Shown: positions 1 through 6,091, counted from the first letter of the stretch. The stretch is 6,873 nt of DNA from an uncultured Acidimicrobiia bacterium (GCA_937900165.1 CALCCX010000514.1:1-6873), one strand, 5' to 3'. Program-made: numbers and translations. The notes: a model not told the origin generated them from the letters alone.

Positions 1-126
1 GAGGGTAGTTGACAGGCGACGTGGTCATGTCGGAGGAGTACACGAGACGGCGAGAAACGAGAGGGCAGGGGGGTGTGGGGGGGGTGGGGTGGGGGGGGGG
101 TGGGGTGGTGGTGTGTTTTTTTTTTT
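1..126. other. Low-complexity sequencing noise outside the left adapter
   Basis: This segment lies outside the P5 adapter and is not credible genomic sequence. Positions 1-60 have no recognisable gene. About 61-115 is an almost pure run of G with scattered T, and 116-126 is an unbroken T run that abuts the adapter. Illumina reads that pass through an insert and its adapter commonly end in homopolymer and low-quality calls; seen in reverse complement, adapter followed by poly-A becomes poly-T followed by adapter. The T run could alternatively derive from the T spacer of the flow-cell P5 oligo. No gene should be called here. Confidence 0.85.
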
Positions 127-184
127 AATGATACGGCGACCACCGAGATCTACACTCTTTCCCTACACGACGCTCTTCCGATCT
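127..184 (+). other. Illumina P5/TruSeq universal adapter (assembly contamination)
   Basis: All 58 bases match the Illumina TruSeq universal (P5) adapter, starting AATGATACGGCG and ending GCTCTTCCGATCT. It is synthetic sequence left in the assembly. Translated in the frame of the following gene it gives the familiar contaminant peptide NDTATTEIYTLSLHDALPI. Genuine sequence starts at about 185. A perfect inverted copy lies at 6746-6803. Confidence 0.99.
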
Positions 185-186
185 AC

Positions 187-759
187 ACGCTGATTGCCGG
201 ACCGGGAGCAGAAGGAAGGGCGTTAAGGCTCGCCGAGGCGGGTGTCGCCGTGGTCTGCATGCACACCAATTTCGACGCTGCAACAGGAGGGACCGCCGAT
301 TCGTTGGCAGCCGCGCTCGGGTTGAGCGACGTCATTCCGTTCGGAAGGTTCGACGATGCACACGATGTTGACGGAAGCGAGGGATTGATTGGCAGGGTCG
401 GAACGGTGTCCCCGCAGTCACTCGGTGCCCTGGCACGCACCGTCGGCAGGGTCCTGCGGTCCGAGGCGCGGATCGCAGGGCGGTCCGCAGGACCGGTCAA
501 CAGAGTGGCCGTGCTGCCCGGTTCGGGGTCAGACTTCATTGGTGCCGCCGCGTCCACTTCGTGTGATGTCCTCGTTACTGGCGATGTCTCCCATCATCGG
601 GCTCGGGAAGCAATAGAGATGGGCATTTGCGTCATCGACCCCGGCCACGCGCCGACCGAACGACCAGGCGTCGCAGCGTTGTACTCTTTCGTCGAGTCGA
701 TCGTCGGTGAAGCGATCGACATGACGGCAATCGATGACAGTCCTTGGGAGACCGATTGA
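187..759 (+). CDS. Nif3-like dinuclear metal center protein (5' truncated)
   Basis: This is the C-terminal 190 residues of a Nif3/YbgI-family protein (DUF34, NIF3 superfamily), a family that binds two metal ions in a toroidal hexamer and whose cellular role is still unsettled. The visible metal-ligand motifs are MHTNFDAA (His at 262-264, Asp at 274-276) and DPGHAPTE (His at 646-648, Glu at 658-660). By my recollection these correspond to H97, D101, H215 and E219 of E. coli YbgI. The block VLVTGDVSHHRAREAIEMGI just before the second motif is also typical. Family members are about 250-280 residues, so roughly the first 80-90 residues, including the first His pair, are lost where the contig runs into the adapter. 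The native start is not present, and an upstream in-frame start is artefactual. The stop overlaps the next start (TGATG), implying translational coupling. Family assignment is firm; function is not. Confidence 0.9.
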   Translation, partial: TLIAGPGAEGRALRLAEAGVAVVCMHTNFDAATGGTADSLAAALGLSDVIPFGRFDDAHDVDGSEGLIGRVGTVSPQSLGALARTVGRVLRSEARIAGRSAGPVNRVAVLPGSGSDFIGAAASTSCDVLVTGDVSHHRAREAIEMGICVIDPGHAPTERPGVAALYSFVESIVGEAIDMTAIDDSPWETD

Positions 760-1469
760 TGGAAGAGTTGCAGAGTCTCGCCGACCTGCTCGATCTGCAG
801 GAGGTCGACTCGGCGATCGACAAGCTCCTCGACGATCGACAAAACCTGCCTGCGCTTCAGCAGTACAAGGTGGCCCATGCAGACGCGGTGGCAAAAGGCA
901 AGGCGCGCCAAGCCGCTGAGGACCACAGCAAGGTCGTTTCCCTGGACGCCGACAAGTTGGCAGGCGAGTTGGAGATCGCCGAGGTGAAGCTCGATCGGCA
1001 GGAACAACGGTTATTCGCAGGTGGGATGAATGCCAAGGAGACCGAAAATATGCGCCAGGACGTCGCATCGCTTCGGATCTCGAAATCCAACATGGAAGAT
1101 CGGGTGCTAGAGCTACTCGACATCAGCGAGACCGCCGAGATTGCACTTTCGGTTGCAGGCAAGGCCCTTGCTGCGGCGGAGGAGGAAGAACGCGGGTTCG
1201 AGGAGATGATCGCAGACGCCTGGAAATCAATTGACGCGATGATCGCCCGAAAAGAGGTTAGGAAAGCTGAGATCGTTCCGTCTGTCGCTCCTGATCTGCT
1301 CGAGTTGTATACAGACCTGCGAAATCGCAGGGGTGGAGTCGTCGTCGGGGCCCTGGAACACAGCACCTGCGGAGCCTGCCACCTTGAACTCTCGGCGGCA
1401 GAGCATCATGAGGCGATCCAAGAAAACCCACCTCGCTGCGTGCATTGCGGAGCCATCCTCGTCCCATGA
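759..1469 (+). CDS. C4-type zinc ribbon / coiled-coil protein (zf-RING_7 family)
   Basis: The protein has 236 residues. Residues 1 to about 170 are Leu/Glu/Lys/Ala-rich and predicted by eye as a long alpha-helical coiled coil. They include the family-like block LFAGGMNAKETENMRQDVAS. The C-terminus carries two CxxC knuckles, C204-C207 and C227-C230, forming a C4 zinc ribbon of the PF02591 type. Such proteins are often proposed to bind nucleic acid or act as scaffolds, but the function is not established. The ATG at 759 is preferred over a TTG at 744 because it overlaps the Nif3 stop (TGATG) and has a GGAG at 747-750 eight bases upstream. Adjacency to Nif3 is conserved in actinobacteria (in M. 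tuberculosis, Rv2230c and Rv2229c, from memory). Those genomes usually continue with an RNase H/phosphatase gene, whereas here a membrane protein gene follows. Confidence 0.88.
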   Translation: MEELQSLADLLDLQEVDSAIDKLLDDRQNLPALQQYKVAHADAVAKGKARQAAEDHSKVVSLDADKLAGELEIAEVKLDRQEQRLFAGGMNAKETENMRQDVASLRISKSNMEDRVLELLDISETAEIALSVAGKALAAAEEEERGFEEMIADAWKSIDAMIARKEVRKAEIVPSVAPDLLELYTDLRNRRGGVVVGALEHSTCGACHLELSAAEHHEAIQENPPRCVHCGAILVP

Positions 1470-2005
1470 TCCTCTGGCATTTGGCCGGGACGGTGTTTCT
1501 GTTTCGCTGGATCTTTCGCGATCCGAATGCGGACCTACGCTATGTTGCCCTCGGTGGACTTCTGTCGGATCTGATCGACAAACCGATAGGTGTCATCTTG
1601 TTTTCCGACGCATTTGGCACCGGCCGCGTTTTCGGTCACACGCTTGGATTCGCGGTCCTGGTGATGACCGTTGGGATGGTGGCGACCTCGAGGGGAACCG
1701 CAGCCCGCCGCAAGATGATCACCGTGTCGGCAGGGGTCCTATTTCATCTCTTGTTGGATGGCATGTGGTCCATGCCCGAAACATTGTTCTGGCCATTGTT
1801 TGGGACCGAGTTCCCGCGTTTCGGGGGTGACTATTGGGGTGGGTTCCTGGGGCGGATATTTTCGAGTCCCCTGACCCTCGTCCAAGAAGCGGCGGGGTTC
1901 TTGTACCTCTTGTCCTTGTCGGTTGGAGCCGGACTTTCTCGGCCATCGGCGCGTAGAAGGTTGTACACCGAAGGCCGGATCGTGATCGAGGAGCCAGTTG
2001 AATGA
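1466..2005 (+). CDS. Polytopic membrane protein, YdjM/PF04307-like putative metal-dependent hydrolase
   Basis: The protein has 179 residues with about four or five hydrophobic segments, near residues 1-17, 27-48, 57-74, 84-101 and 140-160, so it should sit in the cytoplasmic membrane. Conserved-looking polar residues fall within or beside these segments: LLSDLIDKP (D35, D38), FGHT (H58) and FHLLLDGMW (H94, D98), followed by PETLFWPLFG. This spacing of Asp and His resembles the YdjM/LexA-regulated 'membrane-bound metal-dependent hydrolase' family (PF04307), whose catalytic activity is itself mostly inferred. The ATG at 1466 overlaps the preceding stop by four bases (ATGA), and a GGAG at 1449-1452 is a rather distant ribosome site. 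Its own stop overlaps the next gene in the same way. Membrane location is secure; the family call is tentative and the substrate unknown. Confidence 0.65.
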   Translation: MILWHLAGTVFLFRWIFRDPNADLRYVALGGLLSDLIDKPIGVILFSDAFGTGRVFGHTLGFAVLVMTVGMVATSRGTAARRKMITVSAGVLFHLLLDGMWSMPETLFWPLFGTEFPRFGGDYWGGFLGRIFSSPLTLVQEAAGFLYLLSLSVGAGLSRPSARRRLYTEGRIVIEEPVE

Positions 2006-2688
2006 GTCGTGCCAGGGGTCTGGTGGCAGTGGCGACAGTGCTGTGCACTGCGATCCTGGTGGGCGCGTGCGGATCAACAGCCGTCACCGAATCATCCCTT
2101 GCGTCAACGAATCCGCCAGAGCCGCTCGGATCTGCGGAAGTGCTTCGGGCGCTGGTGGATGCTCTCGGCGAGGGCGACTTTGCTGGAACCGAGCCGTACG
2201 TCGATGGCGACCAGCTCGCCCTGCTGACTTTCATCGACGGGACCTCACCAGACAGGGTTGCCTCGATGGTCCAAGGCAGGGTTCCAAGCGAGGTACTGGA
2301 GTCGTTCTGGAGGGCCTTTTCCGAATCGGTCGCCGACATGTCCGGTCAGTCGATCGGTCGCCTCGAAGTCGGTGAGCCGAAACCGATTGGTGACGAAGGC
2401 GAATTCGTTTCAATCGATACCAGCCTCGGAGCAAGCGGACGGGTCTCGCCCTGGGTGATCCGATCGACCGGCGAGGGTTGGAAGGTCGACCTGTTGGCAA
2501 CTTTCGGGGGAGCGCTTGCCCCCAATTTGTGGGAGTGGATCGAATCCCTGCCGGAAGGCGACGCCAGGTCGATCGTGGTGGATGTGGTGGCCGCCAACCA
2601 GGCTTCATTCGCCGTCGCCCGTCAGTTGGGGGAGGGCCGTTTGCCAGACGTCGCCATCGAGGCGCTCCAACAACTCGAGAATCGATAG
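2002..2688 (+). CDS. Putative lipoprotein of unknown function
   Basis: This 228-residue protein begins with a classic lipoprotein signal: a basic start (MSRARG), a hydrophobic core, and a lipobox ending VGAC, with the lipidated Cys at residue 23. It should be exported and anchored on the outer face of the membrane. The mature part starts with a Ser/Thr/Pro-rich linker. It then has an alpha+beta-looking body with patterns such as LRALVDALGEGDFAG and a later GEGWKVDLLATFGG strand, reminiscent of NTF2-like or SnoaL-like cone folds; that resemblance is only an inference. The ATG overlaps the upstream stop (ATGA), and GAGGAG at 1988-1993, eight bases upstream, is a strong ribosome site. As last gene of the + strand operon it may work with the membrane protein before it. 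Its stop lies 8 bp from the stop of the convergent oxidoreductase gene. Confidence 0.8.
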   Translation: MSRARGLVAVATVLCTAILVGACGSTAVTESSLASTNPPEPLGSAEVLRALVDALGEGDFAGTEPYVDGDQLALLTFIDGTSPDRVASMVQGRVPSEVLESFWRAFSESVADMSGQSIGRLEVGEPKPIGDEGEFVSIDTSLGASGRVSPWVIRSTGEGWKVDLLATFGGALAPNLWEWIESLPEGDARSIVVDVVAANQASFAVARQLGEGRLPDVAIEALQQLENR

Positions 2689-2696
2689 CGTGGCTC

Positions 2697-3695
2697 TCAG
2701 GTCCGGTCGGCTGCAATCTGCCGCATACGGGGGAGGACCTCTGCTCCCAGTAGATCGATCAAACCCTCCTGATCGAGCGAAGCCATCTGGAACGTGACGA
2801 TGTCCGCATGGAGATCCTCGACGAGCGGTCGATAGGTGGCGACGATCTCATCCGCGTTGGTGACCTTCGAATATCGGTCGAGGATCTCGGATCGAGGCAT
2901 TTCGTCCGCTCGTTCTCGCAAGGTCTTCGGATCGACGGCCTCGAGGCGGCCAGGGGCGCGAAGTCCCCTCCATGGGATCAGGACCTGCCAGGCCTCTTCG
3001 TCGTCGTTGGCCATGATCGACCAACGGGTGGCGAGAATCTTCGGGGTAGGTCGTCCGGCCTCGGCTGCCGCCGCCTTGGCCGGCTCTACCACTCGCTCGA
3101 AGGTGACGGCCGGATCCTTCACCGATGTGACGATTCCCTCAGCCTTGCGAGCCGCCAGGGCGGCCGATTTCGGGCCACCGGCCGCCAGATAGATCGGGAC
3201 GGACCCGACCGGAGGTGAATACAACTTCGCTCGGTCAGTGGTGTAGTACTCGCCGCCATAGGTGAGCTTCTCGCCGTCGAGCAGGGCCCGCATGATTTCT
3301 AGCGCCTCGGTCATCCGAGCGGCTCGTTCTGCGTACGCAGGGAAGTCGAATCCGAGTGGGCCCTCGTTGATGTTCTCTCCGGTTCCGACTCCGAGATTGA
3401 ACCGGCCTCCACTGAGACGATCCAGCGTGGCGGACGCCTGAGCGACGACCGCAGGATGGAACCGCCACAGCGGAGTGGTCACCCCGGTGGCGAAAGAGAT
3501 GTGTTCGGTTGCCTGGGCCATCGCGCCGATCGTCGAGAAGGCAAACCCGGCTGCCGAAACATCGTCCACCCAGGGATGGAAGTGTTCCGATACGACCACC
3601 ATGTCGAAACCGGCGGCCTCGGCAAGTTGCGCGTGCCGGACCAGCTGTTCCGGGTGCCATTGTTCATGCCCACAGAAATACGCAAACTGAGTCAT
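2697..3695 (-). CDS. F420-dependent LLM-class oxidoreductase (FGD-like, TIGR03557 type)
   Basis: This 332-residue TIM-barrel enzyme of the luciferase-like monooxygenase superfamily should use deazaflavin F420 for hydride transfer in the cytoplasm. It aligns by eye along its length with mycobacterial F420-dependent glucose-6-phosphate dehydrogenase FGD1. Equivalents of FGD1 catalytic residues E13, H40, W44 and E109 appear as E11, H38, W42 and E107, within motifs SEHFHPW and GVGTGENINE. Of the FGD1 phosphate-binding residues, K198 and R283 seem matched by K193 and R274, while K259 is Arg (R250). A sugar-phosphate substrate is thus possible but unproven, because TIGR03557 members act on varied substrates. 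The ATG at 3695 is chosen over a GTG at 3731: the FGD-like N-terminus begins there and AGGA (3702-3705, minus strand) sits six bases upstream. It is preceded by a 149-bp gap and may have its own promoter. Confidence 0.88.
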   Translation of the reverse strand: MTQFAYFCGHEQWHPEQLVRHAQLAEAAGFDMVVVSEHFHPWVDDVSAAGFAFSTIGAMAQATEHISFATGVTTPLWRFHPAVVAQASATLDRLSGGRFNLGVGTGENINEGPLGFDFPAYAERAARMTEALEIMRALLDGEKLTYGGEYYTTDRAKLYSPPVGSVPIYLAAGGPKSAALAARKAEGIVTSVKDPAVTFERVVEPAKAAAAEAGRPTPKILATRWSIMANDDEEAWQVLIPWRGLRAPGRLEAVDPKTLRERADEMPRSEILDRYSKVTNADEIVATYRPLVEDLHADIVTFQMASLDQEGLIDLLGAEVLPRMRQIAADRT

Positions 3696-3844
3696 GGTGA
3701 ATCCTGACCGACGGTGTCTTGGTTCTCGCACCTTAGATGGTTGACGCGCGTCTGAGGACCGATCGGATTGTTCGGTTCACGCGCAGTGTCGCCGAGATCG
3801 TGTCTACAGCGTCTACGAGATTGGGCGGGCCGGCTGACGGGCAA
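3696..3844. other. Intergenic region upstream of the F420-dependent oxidoreductase
   Basis: This 149-bp gap separates the Thr/Ser-rich protein gene from the oxidoreductase gene, both on the minus strand. It should hold the end of one transcript and perhaps the promoter of the next. The only clear signal is the AGGA ribosome site at 3702-3705. The hexamer GTCTAC occurs twice, at 3802-3807 and 3811-3816, but two short copies are weak evidence for an operator. I saw no hairpin with a T tract and no convincing -35/-10 pair. Confidence 0.4.
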
Positions 3845-4180
3845 TCAAGGCGTGGAGCCGTCGGTGGAGACGATGGTGGTTGGCCCGGACGAATCGGTCA
3901 CTACAGGTGCGGTCGTAGGGGTTGAGCTGTCGGCCTGTGAAGTGGCAGTCGTGGAGGAAGTCTCAGCGGTGGTGCGGGAGGTCTCGGACGGAGCGAGGGT
4001 CGCCCTGGTGGTAGTTAGCTCCGCGATCGAAGTATCTATCACCGTTGTGGTTGAAGCGAAGCTGTCGTCGACGAGCGTTGTCTCAGTCGCGTCCCCACCA
4101 GAACTGCTGAACACAGCCAAACCCACGATCCCTACGAGTACGGCGGCGGCGACGCCTCCCCAGACGCGACGGTCCGTCAT
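3845..4180 (-). CDS. Small membrane-anchored protein with Thr/Ser-rich extracellular tail
   Basis: I do not recognise a family. The 111-residue product has a short basic N-terminus (MTDRR), one hydrophobic segment at about residues 8-24 (GVAAAVLVGIVGLAVF), and then a low-complexity tail in which Thr and Ser make up roughly half the residues, mixed with Ala, Asp, Glu and Pro. This suggests a single-pass protein with its tail outside the membrane, possibly a spacer or an O-glycosylated stalk; the latter is inference. A TTG at 4207, preceded by a G-rich stretch, would add nine residues (MPEWLSANW) and is a real alternative. An overlapping + strand open frame (3768-4211) is Val-rich and lacks a plausible architecture, so the minus strand is favoured. 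It lies downstream of the kinase-like gene, with a 119-bp gap from the chosen start. Confidence 0.6.
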   Translation of the reverse strand: MTDRRVWGGVAAAVLVGIVGLAVFSSSGGDATETTLVDDSFASTTTVIDTSIAELTTTRATLAPSETSRTTAETSSTTATSQADSSTPTTAPVVTDSSGPTTIVSTDGSTP

Positions 4181-4299
4181 CCAATTAGCAGATAGCCATT
4201 CCGGCAAGTAGACCCCCGTTCAACCGGGCGCCAGTCAAGGCAGGCGTCGATCATCTGTCAAGATCACCGGAACTCGTCAGGCTGGAAAAGGTCTCGTGC

Positions 4300-4980
4300 C
4301 TACCAGACCGGCCACGGAAGGGCAGGCCGGTCGTCAGGCGGCTCCGGGTGGCGCGGTGTGGATAGGAGAGCCCTAGTGCGACTTACCAGGGCCGCCGCCT
4401 CCTGTTCGCTCAGCAGGTCCGCTACGCGCTCAGTCAAGCCATTGCGGAGAGCCTCCAGAAATCGCTCGGCCGCTCGAACCATCTCGTTCGGCAACGCTGC
4501 GCCGGCGAAGTTCCAGAGCACGGTCCTCAGCTTGGGCTCATCGTGGAGGCTGATACCGTGATCGATACACCAGAGGCGGCCATCCCGGGCGTCACCGATC
4601 AGATGGCCTGCCTTGCGATCCGCGTTGTTGATCAGAATGTCGAGTACCGCTACCGGCCAGAGGCTGGGGTCCGCCTCATTGATCAGCGGGGCAGGATTGA
4701 ATTCTGGGTCCTCTTCGATGAAACGCTGAATTGACCCGGCCCCAAAAGGCCCATCCCCGATCACGGTCTCAGGTACGAGTCCAAATCCGAGGGCTTCGGA
4801 AACCTCAAAGGTGAGGGCTTCGCGTGCAGCCAATGTGCCTGGACCAAAATCCCACAGCGGCTGTTCTCCCTTGATCGGCTTGTACACCACGAGCGTGCCG
4901 TCTTCCAGGCGGCCGAGCAGAGTCGCATTGGAGGCCTGGGGGAGCCGGCCGACCACCTCGGCGACCCGCCATTCGGTCAT
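4300..4980 (-). CDS. SCO1664-family kinase-like protein (PI3/4-kinase-like)
   Basis: The 226-residue protein matches the actinobacterial SCO1664 family (TIGR03843), which has distant similarity to phosphatidylinositol 3-/4-kinases and an unknown substrate. Kinase-like features appear in order: an N-terminal SNA segment (17-19); VYKPIKGEQPLWDF (32-45), with K34 the likely ATP-binding Lys; ARE with E54; a catalytic-loop-like DILINNADRKAGH (114-126); and IDHG (139-142) in the place of the metal-binding DFG motif. The C-terminus is helical and ends in a Pro-rich tail, PALPWPVW. The ATG at 4980 is preferred because it forms a 4-bp ATGA overlap with the DUF3090 stop. Upstream in-frame ATGs at 5046 and 5013 would run deeper into that gene. 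No strong Shine-Dalgarno is visible, consistent with translational coupling. Phosphotransfer activity is inferred, not shown. Confidence 0.87.
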   Translation of the reverse strand: MTEWRVAEVVGRLPQASNATLLGRLEDGTLVVYKPIKGEQPLWDFGPGTLAAREALTFEVSEALGFGLVPETVIGDGPFGAGSIQRFIEEDPEFNPAPLINEADPSLWPVAVLDILINNADRKAGHLIGDARDGRLWCIDHGISLHDEPKLRTVLWNFAGAALPNEMVRAAERFLEALRNGLTERVADLLSEQEAAALVSRTRALLSTPRHPEPPDDRPALPWPVW

Positions 4981-5489
4981 GTCGCCGGGTGGTGACCGTT
5001 GGAGGATGGGCATCGGTGTCCATCTGGATTCTCCGGCAACCGGCATTTTGGGCAGATCGGTCGGCCGGAGTGGACCTCATCCAGAGCCTGGATCGACATC
5101 GCTCTCAGTTGTTCTGGGGCGACCTGGAAGGTGGTTTGGCTCGGCTCGTCATCAGATTCCGAGTCCTGAAGGATGACCACTATCAGCGAACCCCCCTCGT
5201 CCATACGCAGAGCCATTCCCCCCACCCGGAATCGCACATCGCCAGGATCTGTAGGCCATGGCAGTTCCGCTGGGCCATTGACGAGGTGTTCAACTGCGGC
5301 TTCATCCACCGAGAGGCCGGATCGTTCGATCGTCTCCAGGCTCTGTCTGGCCAACGCCTCGACCTGACCCTTTTCTAGCAGAAACCAGCTCGGCTGACCC
5401 GCGCATTCGATGTAGATGTAGAAGGTCCGAGCACCCGGCTCTCCGATGGCGCCTGCCATGAATCTCTCCGCTGGTCCCAGGTCGCTCAT
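4977..5489 (-). CDS. DUF3090 family protein with C-terminal zinc-binding motif
   Basis: The 170-residue protein matches DUF3090 (TIGR03847), a family largely limited to actinobacteria and without known function. The N-terminus FMAGAIGEPGARTFYIYIE is the family signature. A central FRVGGMALRMD strand and a helix follow. The C-terminal tail GRPICPKCRLPENPDGHRC provides C146, C149, H158 and C160, with H166/H167 nearby, which looks like a small zinc knuckle. The start overlaps the phosphatase stop (ATGA at 5486-5489), has GAGG about seven bases upstream, and is preferred over the internal Met11. Its stop overlaps the start of the kinase-like gene in the same way. This central position between a phosphatase and a kinase-like protein suggests all three are made in fixed proportion; DUF3090 could be an adaptor or regulatory subunit, which is speculation. 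Confidence 0.88.
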   Translation of the reverse strand: MSDLGPAERFMAGAIGEPGARTFYIYIECAGQPSWFLLEKGQVEALARQSLETIERSGLSVDEAAVEHLVNGPAELPWPTDPGDVRFRVGGMALRMDEGGSLIVVILQDSESDDEPSQTTFQVAPEQLRAMSIQALDEVHSGRPICPKCRLPENPDGHRCPSSNGHHPAT

Positions 5490-6091
5490 CTGGGTACCTC
5501 GGTGAATGAGTTCACGGTGCTGATCGTCGGCTGCCCTTTACTTGGAAGGTGGAGGATGGTGATTGATGCAGGCGAAATGGACAACCGTTGAAAGAGGTCG
5601 AGGGGCTGGCCGAGATAGTGACTGATAACGAGCTTGATCACGTCCGAATGACTGACGATCGCCGCTGTTTCGTTTCCGGTTCGCTCGCCTATTGCGCCTA
5701 CTGCTGCCACCGCTCGATACTGGGCGTCCGTGAACGATTCTCCGCCGGGAAACCTGACTCTGGACGGCACCGATTGAACCTCTGACCACAGGCGGGTTTG
5801 GCGCAGCGATTTCAACGTTCGGCCGGCCCAGCGGCCGAAGTCGATTTCGAGGACGCCCTCCTCGATTTCCGGAGTCAAACCGTGCGGATCCGCGATGATC
5901 TCTGCCGTCTCCAGTGTCCGCTCGATTGGGGACGTGTACACCGCCGCAAATCGTACTTTCGTGAGGAGTTTGGCCGTTTCGGACGCGATCACTTCACCCT
6001 TGGATCCAAGTGAGACACCACCTTGCCTTCCGGTGAGTCTCGAACCGGTTTCGGGAGTTGGAGCATGTCGAATGAGGAGAATGCGCGCCAT
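5486..6091 (-). CDS. Histidine phosphatase, MSMEG_4193 family
   Basis: The protein has 201 residues of the phosphoglycerate-mutase-like histidine phosphatase superfamily, most like the actinobacterial MSMEG_4193 group (TIGR03848). The catalytic set is complete: R8-H9 in LIRHAPT (phospho-acceptor His), R58 in SPIERTLETA, E82 in LEIDFGRWAG, and H148 in VSHSD. The signature RHG is RHA here. The ending LSISPASITIL is typical of the subgroup. It should hydrolyse a small phosphate ester or phosphoprotein in the cytoplasm, but the natural substrate is not known to me. The ATG at 6091 is the natural N-terminus of the fold; no good ribosome site is visible. It is first in the three-gene overlapping set, 57 bp downstream of the SRAP gene. 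From memory, mycobacteria keep the same trio (Rv2135c, Rv2134c, Rv2133c) near mshC and cysQ. Confidence 0.9.
   Translation of the reverse strand: MARILLIRHAPTPETGSRLTGRQGGVSLGSKGEVIASETAKLLTKVRFAAVYTSPIERTLETAEIIADPHGLTPEIEEGVLEIDFGRWAGRTLKSLRQTRLWSEVQSVPSRVRFPGGESFTDAQYRAVAAVGAIGERTGNETAAIVSHSDVIKLVISHYLGQPLDLFQRLSISPASITILHLPSKGQPTISTVNSFTEVPR

Noticed and set aside
61..115. G-rich stretch resembling a G-quadruplex or telomere-like repeat
   Set aside because: It lies outside the synthetic adapter and cannot be contiguous genomic sequence; best explained as low-quality read ends.
529..1068. 179-residue minus-strand open frame across the Nif3/zinc-ribbon junction
   Set aside because: It is an Arg/Pro-rich antisense shadow of two genes with recognisable motifs.
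1719..2339. 206-residue minus-strand open frame across the membrane protein and lipoprotein genes
   Set aside because: It is Arg/Ser/Thr/Pro-rich, typical of the antisense of GC-rich genes, and conflicts with two well-supported coupled genes.
3802..3816. Direct repeat of GTCTAC in the gap before the F420 enzyme gene
   Set aside because: Two six-base copies are expected by chance often enough; no further operator structure was found.
3768..4211. 147-residue + strand open frame over the Thr/Ser-rich gene
   Set aside because: It is Val/Ser-rich with no signal, anchor or domain. The minus-strand frame has a clean anchor-plus-tail architecture and lies in line with its minus-strand neighbours.
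4981..5046. Longer N-terminus for the kinase-like protein, starting at 5046
   Set aside because: It would overlap the DUF3090 gene by about 70 bp. The ATG at 4980 gives an ATGA overlap and a family-like N-terminus.
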